Positions 9,896 to 19,057 of a stretch of DNA of 64,000 bases are shown one piece after another; position 1 is the stretch's first letter, and each line of letters begins with the position of its first letter. The stretch covers positions 62,001 to 126,000 of the forward strand of contig JAMFSA010000086.1 of NCBI GenBank assembly GCA_026225055.1. The letters run 5' to 3'. Below the pieces are notes generated by a model that worked only from the letters and a program-made list of their open reading frames with translations, had not been told where the DNA came from and did no database searches. The translations under genes and the position numbers were made by a program. The DNA comes from Mucilaginibacter xinganensis (GTDB lineage: Bacteria; Bacteroidota; Bacteroidia; Sphingobacteriales; Sphingobacteriaceae).

Positions 9896-11404
9896 ATGAA
9901 GAGTAGTATATTGTTAAGCCTGCTTGTAATTTCGATAGCGGCGAGCGCCCAAAACACACCTCCGGTTAATTTCACTGCCGAGCAGGACCACCAGAACATG
10001 ATGCAGCAACTGGGTATTAAAACCCTGCGCCCCGGCCCAAGTGGTGATCCAAACGCGCCCAATCATGCCAATTATGATGAAGCACTTGCAAACCCATATC
10101 CCAACCTGCCTGATGCACTTACCTTAAAGAATGGCAAAAAAGTTACCTCTGCCGATGTATGGTGGAAGCAGCGCCGCCCCGAAATTGTTGAAGACATGGA
10201 GCGTGAGGTTTACGGCCGCATCCCGGCAAAGGTGCCTAAAGTAACATGGACGGTTAAAATTACCGATAATGAGCGTGTGGGCTTTTACCCGGTGATAGCC
10301 AAACAACTCATTGGCCATGTGGATAATACCGCTTACCCGCTTATTGATGTAAATATTGATATGACCCTGGTGCTGCCAGCCAATGCCAAAGGCCCGGTGC
10401 CTGTGCTCATCATGTTCGCTCATAGTGCTTTGCCAGCACCTGCGCAGCCTTCGCCTGCCGAACTGGAGAAAATAAATGATGCGGTTAAGGAGTTGATCAT
10501 AAAGGATCATCCGGAGCTTAAAGCTGTATTTCAGAAATACCCGGCCTACCAGCCTATTGCTGAACAATCACCATTTGGTCCGGGCGGTTTCCCGGTTATA
10601 AAAGGCGATCCACCTACGGCAATGCAGCTGATAGCTAATGGCTGGGGATATGTATTAATAGATCCTGCTTCTATACAAGCGGATAATGCCGAGGGCTTAA
10701 CAAAGGGAATAATCGGATTGGTAAATAAGGGCCAGCCTCGTAAGCCTGAAGATTGGGGCGCTTTGCGGGCATGGTCGTGGGGAGCGGCGAGGGCGTTGGA
10801 TTATCTGGAAACCGAACCTGCTGTAGATGCTGAACATGTGGGTATTGAAGGCGTATCGCGCTATGGTAAGGCTGCATTGGTTACGCTGGCTTTTGAACAG
10901 CGCTTTTATATGGGGCTGATCGGTTCATCAGGCGAAGGTGGCGCTAAACTACACCGACGCAATTTTGGTGAGGCCGTTGAAAGCCTTACAGGTGGTGAAT
11001 ATTATTGGATGGCAGGTAACTTTATGAAATATGGTGCAGCAGATGCTACGTTCGGCCCAAAAACAGCTAACGACCTGCCTATAGACGCGAATGAGCTTAT
11101 CGCTTTGTGCGCGCCTCGGTTAACCTTTATCAGCTACGGACTACCTGCCCAGGGAGATGCACACTGGCTTGACCAGCAAGGCAGCTATATGGCTACTGTT
11201 GCAGCAGGTGCTGTTTTTAAACTGCTCGGTGCTAAAGATATTGGTGTTTCAAACGATTATAAAACAGAGAAAATGCCACCGGTTAATACAGGTCTGCTTG
11301 ATGGGGGATTAGCTTGGCGGCAGCATGATGGCGGCCATACCGACGCGCCAAACGTTAAATACTTTATAGGCTGGGCTGATAGGTTTATGAAGTATGGTAA
11401 GTAA
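9896..11404 (+). CDS. CE15 glucuronoyl methylesterase
   Basis: 502 residues with a signal peptide (ending ASAQ). The alpha/beta-hydrolase domain carries the CE15 signature GVSRYGK with nucleophile Ser321, and the catalytic His is probably His481 in DGGHTDAPN. In fungal members the acid Glu lies in a QESG loop; the aligned position here is Ser, with Glu347 (SSGEGGA) three residues on, so the acid may be relocated as in many bacterial members. The enzyme cleaves the ester between 4-O-methylglucuronic acid of xylan and lignin alcohols. Its operator places it in the LacI regulon of the glucuronoxylan genes. Confidence 0.85.
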   Translation: MKSSILLSLLVISIAASAQNTPPVNFTAEQDHQNMMQQLGIKTLRPGPSGDPNAPNHANYDEALANPYPNLPDALTLKNGKKVTSADVWWKQRRPEIVEDMEREVYGRIPAKVPKVTWTVKITDNERVGFYPVIAKQLIGHVDNTAYPLIDVNIDMTLVLPANAKGPVPVLIMFAHSALPAPAQPSPAELEKINDAVKELIIKDHPELKAVFQKYPAYQPIAEQSPFGPGGFPVIKGDPPTAMQLIANGWGYVLIDPASIQADNAEGLTKGIIGLVNKGQPRKPEDWGALRAWSWGAARALDYLETEPAVDAEHVGIEGVSRYGKAALVTLAFEQRFYMGLIGSSGEGGAKLHRRNFGEAVESLTGGEYYWMAGNFMKYGAADATFGPKTANDLPIDANELIALCAPRLTFISYGLPAQGDAHWLDQQGSYMATVAAGAVFKLLGAKDIGVSNDYKTEKMPPVNTGLLDGGLAWRQHDGGHTDAPNVKYFIGWADRFMKYGK

Positions 11405-11478
11405 ATCTTTTGGGTAAGATTCAAAAACATAGACGATGTGCGATTCCCTCCCTTAGATGCAATGGCATAAAGTTAGAT

Positions 11479-11622
11479 GCACCGTAGGTGCAAGACATTG
11501 GTAGAAAGGATAAATATAAAATCTATAGCGTGCCGTCAGGTACTCAAATCGCCGGTTTCGTACCTGACGGCACGAATTTTTGGGTTTGTTTTTCTGCTAC
11601 CAACATTTAACACCTACGGTGT
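11479..11622. repeat. composite nested palindromic element
   Basis: The inner arms cgtgccgtcaggtac (11529-11543) and gtacctgacggcacg (11560-11574) are a perfect 15-base inverted repeat with a 16-base loop. The outer arms, around caccgtaggtg (11480-11490) and cacctacggtg (11611-11621), extend with partial matches (ttggtaga / ctaccaa). Transcribed, it would fold into one long imperfect stem. It fills most of the gap between the CE15 gene and the convergent GH10 gene. It resembles mobile REP/MITE-like repeats and encodes nothing convincing. Confidence 0.7.
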
Positions 11623-11759
11623 TCCTTTACTTAATAATATTGTGAGAGGGTGGAGGTTCTGCTTTTTTCTGACGCATAACCCCCTCCCTGCCACTTCACA
11701 TCCAGTCGCACCCTCCCCGAGGAAGGAATTTATTTTAACAGCGTTTATACTACTCCAAA

Positions 11760-13436
11760 CTACATCCCTTTCAAACCCAATAAAAAGCTGTAGTAAGCAG
11801 GTTTCTTGGTGAAATTTTGGTTGAACAGGAGCGGTGCATCAGGCGCAGCTGGGGCGTTTATCCAGCTTTCATTATCAGTTAGGCCCCAAATGGTAATACC
11901 GAAGCGTTGTGCTTTGGGCACATTTTTCAGGTATGATTGAACAACATATTTATATAATGCGGCCTGCTGCGCAAGCATTGTCGCGGTAGGTGTAAACGTG
12001 CTTGATTTGGAAATGTTCAGCGCTATATCCAACTCGGAGATCCTCACCAATAAACCCGTTTGCGTTAGTTTTATCAGTTCATTATCAATACTGGCCTGTG
12101 GTGTCTGCAGGTTGATGTGCATTTGTGTACCAATGCCATCAATTTTTGCGCCTTTCCCTATCAGTTCCTGTGTGTAGGCTATCAGCGAATCGAGCTTGTA
12201 ACTATACTCCAGGTTGTATTCGTTGATAAACAGCAGCGCATTGGGGTCAGCGGCTTTCGCATATTGAAATGCTTTGAGGCCGAAATTTCTACCCAAATAT
12301 TCCGACCATAGAAACTGGTTACTTACATTTGCCGCAGGTATGGTATAATTACTGGCATCGCGCAAAGCGCCTGTACCGTCAGACATTGGTTCATTTACCA
12401 CGTCCCAGGCCTTTATTTTGCCTTTATAACGGGTAACCGTTGTATTTATGAATTTATGCAGCGCCGTATCAATAACTGTTGCTACCTGCGTAGCTGTCGG
12501 TTTAATTATAGTTCCGCTATTGGGGTCGGTTACGGTTACATTATCAATAACATAAGTACCCACCGCCGGGAAGTTAAACCTTAATATCGGCGAAGATTCA
12601 GTGATCGTTAAATTCCAGGTATAAGTTGCCCAGCCGGGTGTTGTGGTTAAGTCATCCTGCTGGTAAACTGTGTTTTGCATAACCAGCCTAACGGTACCAG
12701 CCGCGGCCGATTTAATAGACACGGTAACTTTATAAGCTTTATTCGGCGTAACCGTAAATGCTGTTCCGATAGATTGCATATCATAGGCATTTGCCCCGGT
12801 CGTAGTTACAGTAGCCTGCATAGCCCTTGATCCACCATCATTATCATCGGTAACCGCGCTGAAAGACCCTACAGCTGTACCGCCAACAACATTGCTCCAC
12901 CCGGTAAAGGTTGATCCCGTGGCGGCTTCAAAATCGCCGTATTGTATCAGGTTGGTTGGTGTTCCGGTTTGCTGGTTCAATCCGGTGATCAATCCATTTA
13001 AATAGGTGGCATTTTGCTGCGAATACCAGCATAAATTATGGCCAAATACACTCAAACCATTGTTTGCACAAATGGCATAAAGCGCGTCGGCAGTGGTATA
13101 GTTAAAAGTGCCATCATTTTGTACGATGGACCCATATTTCAATTCGTTACCAAAGGTAACATAGTTTGCTTCTCGCTTTACTACGCTTACGTAAGCCGCA
13201 TTTGTAGACATGGTGCCGTACGTTACTGCAAAGCCGATGTTTGGAAAATCTGCCGCTGTAGTGGCTGAACCTATCAACGTACCAGTAGTATCAGTTGTAG
13301 TACCTGTGGTTTTAGTACCACCTGTATTTGTAGTAGTACTATTGTTATCTGTGCTATCCTTTTTACAAGATGCAGCAAATAGTACAGCTGTTACTAAAAG
13401 CATCGTAGTAACATCCTTAAAAAAACTGTTTTTCAT
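11760..13436 (-). CDS. GH10 endo-1,4-beta-xylanase, surface lipoprotein with inserted CBM
   Basis: 558 residues from ATG at 13436; the frame runs open to 13487, but MKNSFFKD starts the lipoprotein signal (lipobox AASC, Cys24). A Ser/Thr/Gly-rich linker (about 28-55) leads into GH10. The barrel is interrupted at about 162-305 by a CBM4/CBM9-type beta-sandwich (LIQYGDFEAATG to VIDNVTVTDP). The acid/base is Glu349 (WDVVNEP) and the nucleophile Glu468 (RISELD). The usual WHxQ histidine is Tyr138 (CWYSQ), which may alter the -1 subsite. It is probably the cell-surface xylanase of the locus, downstream of the glycan-binding lipoprotein gene with a hairpin between. Confidence 0.9.
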   Translation of the reverse strand: MKNSFFKDVTTMLLVTAVLFAASCKKDSTDNNSTTTNTGGTKTTGTTTDTTGTLIGSATTAADFPNIGFAVTYGTMSTNAAYVSVVKREANYVTFGNELKYGSIVQNDGTFNYTTADALYAICANNGLSVFGHNLCWYSQQNATYLNGLITGLNQQTGTPTNLIQYGDFEAATGSTFTGWSNVVGGTAVGSFSAVTDDNDGGSRAMQATVTTTGANAYDMQSIGTAFTVTPNKAYKVTVSIKSAAAGTVRLVMQNTVYQQDDLTTTPGWATYTWNLTITESSPILRFNFPAVGTYVIDNVTVTDPNSGTIIKPTATQVATVIDTALHKFINTTVTRYKGKIKAWDVVNEPMSDGTGALRDASNYTIPAANVSNQFLWSEYLGRNFGLKAFQYAKAADPNALLFINEYNLEYSYKLDSLIAYTQELIGKGAKIDGIGTQMHINLQTPQASIDNELIKLTQTGLLVRISELDIALNISKSSTFTPTATMLAQQAALYKYVVQSYLKNVPKAQRFGITIWGLTDNESWINAPAAPDAPLLFNQNFTKKPAYYSFLLGLKGM

Positions 13437-13504
13437 TTCGATAGATATTAGTATTCCATTAGCCGGAAAATGATCCGCTACCCCCACGTTTGTTAACTCT
13501 ATAA

Positions 13505-13541
13505 AAGCAAAAACGCCGCTCTCACAGCAGCGTTTTTGCTT
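13505..13541 (-). terminator. hairpin between the glycan-binding protein and GH10 genes
   Basis: Arms aagcaaaaacgc (13505-13516) and gcgtttttgctt (13530-13541) form a perfect 12-base stem. On the minus strand it is followed by TTTTAT. It could reduce read-through from the upstream binding-protein gene into the xylanase gene, or terminate on both strands. Confidence 0.7.
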
Positions 13542-13558
13542 ATTAATATCGATTCATC

Positions 13559-14734
13559 CTAAATAAATCCAAGGTTATCCACGTATATGGTACATGGGGG
13601 AGCTACTCCGTAATTTTGGAGCACTATTTCGGTAATAGTTGATGGGTTACCCAACTGGCTTAGCGGAACAATAATATCCGTATAAGCACCGGCTGTAAAG
13701 CTAACTACAACCGCGGTGCTGTAAGCGCCATTAATAACTACCTGTATTTTTTGCGTACCGGTATATCCGGCACCGCCATACACTGAGAACTTAATAGAAG
13801 TTAAGCCGAGCGTACTTACACTCACAGGCGTAGCACCACCATAACCCAATTGCAATGCGCCGTATGAGTCGGTAAAGTTTACTTTTATGTCATAACTACC
13901 TGCCTCAGGGTGTGCTTGATCATTGTAAACACGAGTACTGTTGTAGCCATCATAGCCCCCGCTTCCCTGGCCGCCCCAGCCTGAGGCCAGCGACTCAGTG
14001 AAAATAACATATTTAAACCCGAACGTAGTAGTTGACACAGCCGTACCACCTGGCGTAGTTACATAAATTAAGTTAGAAGTAACACCCTGTGGCACCTGTA
14101 CCTGTATTTGAGTAGCAGTAGGCGTGCCTATTATTTTAGCAGGTATCTTATCAAACGTAACAGCGGTGGCCCCATTAAATACCTGGCCGGTAATAGTAAC
14201 AATATCGCCGGGGTTTGCTACCTGGGGTGCAAAACTGGTAATTACCGGTGCCGGTTGTACTATAGGTAATGTAAAACTTGCCGTACCGTATTTGGTAGTA
14301 ACCACCAGTTTATTTGTTTGATCAGGACCGAACGGCACCTGCGTAGAAGTAGATGTTAACGACGGGATTGTTATAATGATGCTGTGATCAGTTAACAATG
14401 CAGGGTTAACATATACACTAACGCCATTAATAGTTACCGATGAGGTAGTTAAAAGATTGGTCCCGATAATGGCATACTGGTTGCCCAGGTGGCCCGATGT
14501 AACTGTTGAATCAAACCCAACCGCAGTAGTGGTAGTTGTTGTTATACTTGAATCAAGAGTGATCCTTTTTATAACGCCTGTGGTAGTATCATTTTTTGTT
14601 GTGGTACGTACCCGGGTGATGGTTGGTGCCCCGGTGCCGCCCATGTCACTTTTCTTGCAGGAAAATGCATGAATCAGCAGCAAAGAGAGCATCACGTATA
14701 ATAGCTTATAATTCTTTTTCATCTCAATTTTCAT
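13559..14734 (-). CDS. IPT/TIG-domain surface glycan-binding lipoprotein
   Basis: 391 residues; a second in-frame ATG at 14722 (MKKNYK) could be the true start. A lipobox (HAFSC) gives a lipoprotein with a Thr-rich stalk. Two IPT/TIG-like immunoglobulin folds follow at about 75-240 (NQYAIIGTNLL and PVITSFAPQVANPGDIVTITGQVFN segments). The C-terminal beta-sandwich (about 245-391) ends in TIYVDNLGFI, the usual shape of xylan-type SGBP proteins. It has no catalytic motif. It lies 8 bases after the truncated SusD gene and upstream of the GH10 gene, the classical order of a xylan locus. Confidence 0.75.
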   Translation of the reverse strand: MKIEMKKNYKLLYVMLSLLLIHAFSCKKSDMGGTGAPTITRVRTTTKNDTTTGVIKRITLDSSITTTTTTAVGFDSTVTSGHLGNQYAIIGTNLLTTSSVTINGVSVYVNPALLTDHSIIITIPSLTSTSTQVPFGPDQTNKLVVTTKYGTASFTLPIVQPAPVITSFAPQVANPGDIVTITGQVFNGATAVTFDKIPAKIIGTPTATQIQVQVPQGVTSNLIYVTTPGGTAVSTTTFGFKYVIFTESLASGWGGQGSGGYDGYNSTRVYNDQAHPEAGSYDIKVNFTDSYGALQLGYGGATPVSVSTLGLTSIKFSVYGGAGYTGTQKIQVVINGAYSTAVVVSFTAGAYTDIIVPLSQLGNPSTITEIVLQNYGVAPPCTIYVDNLGFI

Positions 14735-14742
14735 TTAAGTTA

Positions 14743-15657
14743 TTATTTAAAAACATAAGGAACAGGAGCATCACTTAACTTAGGATCGGCGGCAATCTCA
14801 ACTGCCGGGATCAGAAACTGGAGCTGGCTGGCAGTTACCGTCAGGTATTGGTTACCGTATCTAACTATCGGCGTACCGCCTGCTGTTCCCCTGTCTTGCT
14901 GTTCCATAAGTTGAATCCCCTTTGTATGCGCTGTGTTATTAAAGCCATCCACACGCATCAGGTCGTAGAAATAATCGTCCTCAAAGGCAAATTCCCTTCT
15001 GCGCTCGTCAATTATATCATCCTTAATAATATTTTTTGGCACACTGGCATTTGGCGTTGGCCCGTAAGCCGTATAATTAGGATTAGCAACAGTATAAAAC
15101 CTTTTTATTTCGGTTAATGGTGCTAAACCCGCCCTTGTCCTGATCTTGTTTATCGCACTTAAAGCTGCAGGATCGGTACTGGTTTGAGCTCCTGCCATAA
15201 TTGCTTCAGCATCTATCAAAAACAGATCGGCATAACGCAGCATATAGGTGTTATTTGCAGCTGATTGCGCCGCGCCTACACCGCCATTATCAGCGGGTGT
15301 ACCAACAACGTATTTCTTAACACCTGCATAAGTTCCCTGTACCTGTAAGCCTGCCGGGAAGGTATAACCACCCGCTGCCTGGTCAATTTCAGGATAATGA
15401 TCACCGGATATCATATAGGTAGGTTTACGGCGAAGATCGGCTGGATCATATTCATCCTGAAGATCATATGTTGGGCCTACCTCACCATAACCATCACCGG
15501 TGCCTGTTATCTGGCTGTTTACTGCCGCCGATGCCTGGAATGAGTTACCATAACCATAAGTGTTATTATTAACAGCAGCACCGCCTGCCCATTGTAAGGC
15601 AATAACCGATTCTTCGTTGTTATTATTGACGTATGTGCCAAGTGGGATATAAGCCAT
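14743..15657 (-). pseudogene. truncated RagB/SusD lipoprotein gene, N-terminal half missing
   Basis: 304 codons match only the C-terminal part of classical RagB/SusD proteins: NNNNEESVIALQW, TGDGYGEV, DPADLRRKPTYM, LLRYADLFLIDAEAI and IIDERRREFAFEDDYFYDLMR are all normal. About 250 residues are absent, including signal peptide, lipobox and most TPR helices. The first Met (15657) is inside the fold, and an in-frame TAG lies just upstream at 15673-15675. No SusC gene precedes it. The product could not be exported as a lipoprotein, so it is most likely a remnant left by a deletion that also removed susC; the downstream genes remain intact. Confidence 0.8.
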
Positions 15658-15675
15658 TGTTAACGGATAGCTCTA

Positions 15676-15962
15676 ACCACACATTAGCCGCGTTTTTTTA
15701 CGCAACCTGAAGTATTAAAATTTATATTAAAACTGGTATAACTGGTATTTCTTTGATAAATGTAAAAACAAAAAATCAAAAAAACAATCGATTGCATTAT
15801 TTTTTAAAAAAAATGCCTGAATATTTTTTCAGGCAATGGGGCTTATCTTCAATTTAGTCGGAATAGGCTCTTTTAGTAACAAAATAGTATCGATTTAGCG
15901 GGTATAAAACAAATAAGTGTCGGGGTTACAGTAGTTTATCGATTGCATTTTATGTATCAAGG
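15676..15962. promoter_or_regulatory. leader region with LacI-type operator upstream of the truncated susD
   Basis: Holds an exact CAATCGATTG core at 15785-15794 (followed by CA) and a half-conserved second site, TTATCGATTGCA, at 15936-15947. On the minus strand, T-rich sequence and TACATTTA follow the first site, close to the TAnnTTTG promoter element. The region looks like the original promoter of the lost susC gene, now joined to the susD remnant. A small hairpin atgcctgaa...ttcaggca lies at about 15811-15835. Confidence 0.6.
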
Positions 15963-18851
15963 TTACTTATCTGCAACGGGAATATTACCCCGGTTAAACA
16001 CACTTTCGGGCGGCCCGAGGTAGCTGGGCTTTTCACCACCTGCATCAATAACAATTTTTTGCAATACAACCGCCGGAGTAACCATCCAATATTTTAAAAC
16101 ATGTTTTCCGCTGCCGGTGATGTGCAATTTTGTTTCCAGTATTTTAATGTTATCGCTCACATTTTTGCCCCATGTTTTTGTTGATTCATCGGCATTGATG
16201 TTAACTACTTGTGGCTGCCCGTCATCTACAGAAATAGCATAATGTAGCCCTTTTGAATTTGTAAAATCAAGCGTTGGTGATACATATACTTTTACATTTA
16301 CCCACCCGGTATCAATCATGTTTACAACATATTCCAGGTGCGGACTGTTACCGGATGGCACTTGTGCATTTGCCGTAACCGGTGCGGGCATTACACCTGA
16401 TAAAGTGCGGCCATAATTAGGGATGATCTGCCCTTTAATACCGTTTGCATTTACAGCTTTTGTATAGTGCTCAGCTTCCATACTCACATAGCCGTTATTT
16501 TCATTAAAACCAATGTTATTTTGAGGTAGCAAATTGTTGATGACAGCGTTAACCGTAACTTTACTATTATCTGCACCAGTAATAATAATAGGTACTATTT
16601 TAACACCTTTCGGCATTTTTGCCCAATTAACATTTACCCAAATACGTTGCTGCGTGGTAATACTCCCGTTTTTTGGTTCGATAGTTATATAAGGTGATGT
16701 TGTTGTAGCTGTAAAGTTAAAAGTTTGGCTACCGCGATTGAACACCTCTATATAATGCCCGCCGCAACCGGGATAAAAACCGGGTAATACTGCTTTTGAT
16801 TGTCCCTGCGGCCACCATAGTTCGGAACCTTCAATGGTTATGCCCATTTGTGCAGCTGACGGGATCTGAATCGTGCTTACAGCTGGCATTTTGTTAACCC
16901 GTGGCTCCTGCCAATAGGTATAACCAATATGTGTTTGATCCATCATGTGATCCCACTTGCCATTAGCGATTTCTTTGTTGTAACGATGCGATATGAGCGA
17001 ATCTTTTTTGAAGAGTTCCTTTACACTATCGGCCATTAAATTTGTGGCCGCCCTGCCTTGCTCAGCGTATAGCTTATTTTTCGCGGCAGCAAAATACAAC
17101 TCGTTTAAATTGGCGCAGGCCTCAACCGGGTGCAGCACCAACTGGTAATAAGCATCCTGATATTGTTGTGGTATAGTTTTGTATAACTGCTGGGCCTTAT
17201 CGCGCAGCTTATTATAATCAGTCACCACATTTTCAAACTCACGGTAATTAGTCAGACTGTACGTATTTTGGTCGAGTTGCTCAGGTTTGCGGCGGCCGTT
17301 ATATTTGGTGTAGGTGGTTAAAATATCCGCTATTTCTCCAGCATATTTATCGCCAAACTGCTGTGCTGCCCACTGGCGCGTATAGGCATCAAGTCGGCTT
17401 GCAGGCCATGCATCGGGCGACCAGGCATAATCCAGGAAGAAGCTGATCGGAAACTCCATAGGCTTCAGGTCGCCTACATTTACTACCCAAACCTGTTTAG
17501 CGCCGTACTCATAGGCCAGGTGCATTTGCTCCCACGTTTTGCTAATGGGGTTTGTGTTGAGCCATTTGTAATTGCGCGGATCGCCTACATAATCAAAATG
17601 GTAATAGATACCATAACCACCTTTGCGGGCAGGTTCGCCCAGCTTTGGCAGTTTGCGGATGTTGCCCCAGTTATCATCGCACAGCAGCAGGGTAATATCA
17701 TCGGGTACGCGCATGCCCTTATCATAATAATCCTGCACCTCTTTATACAGGGCCCACATTTGCGGTGTTTCCGAAGCATCCTTATGGGTTACATCTGCAA
17801 TGATCTTCCGCTGATCGGCAACTATTTTTTCCAGCAAAGCTATATTGCTGCCTTCGGTCATCGGCATATCGCCATCGCCGCGCATCCCTACGGTTACTAT
17901 AGTTTCCTTGGTGCCCATGTTCTCGATGCCCTTTTTCCAGAAAGCGCGTAAAGTATCGGCATTGGTTTCATAGTTCCATGCCCCTGAACCATAACGCTTC
18001 CACTCCTGCTGCGCGCGGTCCATAGGCTCATGGTGCGAGGTGCCCATTACAACACCATATTCATCAGCCAGTACAGGGTCGAGCTTGTCATCATCATTAA
18101 AAGCATTGCCCCACATAGCAGGCCACAAATAGTTACCTTTTAAGCGTAAAATAAGCTCAAACATTTTTGCGTAAAGCAGGTGGTTAACCCCGCCAAACTT
18201 TTCTTTGGCCCAGCCCGAAAATGCAGGCGCCTCGTCATTAATAAAAATGCCGCGATACTTTACGGCCGGACTGCCATCGGTATATTTACCGGGTATTACA
18301 TACAAATTGGCATGCTGTTTTACAGCTACATCGGCCCACCAGTACCAGGGCGATACACCTATCTGCGCCGAAAGATCATATACGCCATAAATAGTCCCGC
18401 GTTTATCGCTACCTGCAATTACCAGCGCTTGTTTTACGTTTGGGAAAGGATTATCTACAACCTGTGTAATGTGAGCTTCCCACTTTCCGGTGATATTACT
18501 TGCATCCAGTTTTTTTTCGCTTACCAGCTTATCTATCAGTTTGTTTTTACCCAGTGTACCAATGATAAGTACCGTTTTTGCATCTGCAAGATCGTTTGTT
18601 AAAAGTGCGGAGGAAGTTCCTGTAACTTTTTGAATATCTGCCTGCAGGCTTTTAACGGCTAACATTACTCCCGCATAATCGTTTTCTTCAGCATACACAG
18701 GTGCAACTTTACCCTGATCCGCAAGCGGGAAATATCCTTTATCTGATTTAAACGATATATAGGGCCTACTACCCGGCGATTGGGCATAGGCATTTATCCC
18801 TATCAATAAAGAAAATATTATTAAATATAAACAATTGTAGATCCTGCACAT
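15963..18851 (-). CDS. GH115 xylan alpha-(4-O-methyl)glucuronidase
   Basis: 962 residues with a signal peptide (ending NAYAQ). It shows the family layout: an N-terminal domain, a catalytic barrel containing YRGIFINDEAPAFSGW, LKGNYLWPAMW and GMRGDGDMPM, an all-helical region at about 550-650, and a C-terminal beta-sandwich (about 790-950). GH115 enzymes remove glucuronic or 4-O-methylglucuronic acid from internal xylose of polymeric or long-chain glucuronoxylan. It is probably the last gene of the GH39-uxuA-GH10 run, though a REP element separates it from GH10. The released uronic acid would feed UxuA. Confidence 0.93.
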   Translation of the reverse strand: MCRIYNCLYLIIFSLLIGINAYAQSPGSRPYISFKSDKGYFPLADQGKVAPVYAEENDYAGVMLAVKSLQADIQKVTGTSSALLTNDLADAKTVLIIGTLGKNKLIDKLVSEKKLDASNITGKWEAHITQVVDNPFPNVKQALVIAGSDKRGTIYGVYDLSAQIGVSPWYWWADVAVKQHANLYVIPGKYTDGSPAVKYRGIFINDEAPAFSGWAKEKFGGVNHLLYAKMFELILRLKGNYLWPAMWGNAFNDDDKLDPVLADEYGVVMGTSHHEPMDRAQQEWKRYGSGAWNYETNADTLRAFWKKGIENMGTKETIVTVGMRGDGDMPMTEGSNIALLEKIVADQRKIIADVTHKDASETPQMWALYKEVQDYYDKGMRVPDDITLLLCDDNWGNIRKLPKLGEPARKGGYGIYYHFDYVGDPRNYKWLNTNPISKTWEQMHLAYEYGAKQVWVVNVGDLKPMEFPISFFLDYAWSPDAWPASRLDAYTRQWAAQQFGDKYAGEIADILTTYTKYNGRRKPEQLDQNTYSLTNYREFENVVTDYNKLRDKAQQLYKTIPQQYQDAYYQLVLHPVEACANLNELYFAAAKNKLYAEQGRAATNLMADSVKELFKKDSLISHRYNKEIANGKWDHMMDQTHIGYTYWQEPRVNKMPAVSTIQIPSAAQMGITIEGSELWWPQGQSKAVLPGFYPGCGGHYIEVFNRGSQTFNFTATTTSPYITIEPKNGSITTQQRIWVNVNWAKMPKGVKIVPIIITGADNSKVTVNAVINNLLPQNNIGFNENNGYVSMEAEHYTKAVNANGIKGQIIPNYGRTLSGVMPAPVTANAQVPSGNSPHLEYVVNMIDTGWVNVKVYVSPTLDFTNSKGLHYAISVDDGQPQVVNINADESTKTWGKNVSDNIKILETKLHITGSGKHVLKYWMVTPAVVLQKIVIDAGGEKPSYLGPPESVFNRGNIPVADK

Positions 18852-18913
18852 CAGCTTATTATTGGCAATATAAATTTATACAATCAAACAATTTATTAGT
18901 CCTCAAACAAATT

Positions 18914-19032
18914 GTCATTTCGAACGAGGAGAAGTCTTCTGCTGCAGACTTAACGAGCGCAAAAGATTTTTCGCTCACACCGTCAAGGCACAACCCGCTC
19001 AAGAATTAGTTCTCACTATCGTTCGAAATGAC
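18914..19032. repeat. REP-like palindromic element, copy 1
   Basis: Begins gtcatttcgaac (18914-18925) and ends with its reverse complement gttcgaaatgac (19021-19032). The interior includes gaggagaagtcttctgctgca and aaaagatttttcgctcac. The element at 45020-45102 is the same family in the opposite orientation. It separates the GH10 and GH115 genes and may form a transcript-end hairpin. Confidence 0.8.
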
Positions 19033-19057
19033 ATCGTTCTTTAATAGGACAAGTTCC

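Noticed and set aside
11477..11812. 111-codon plus-strand reading frame
   Set aside because: It runs through the nested palindrome and into the 3' end of the GH10 gene; composition follows the repeat and no protein family is suggested.
14743..15657. A naturally short functional SusD
   Set aside because: Only the C-terminal half of the fold is present, there is no export signal, and no SusC partner; a truncated remnant is the better explanation.
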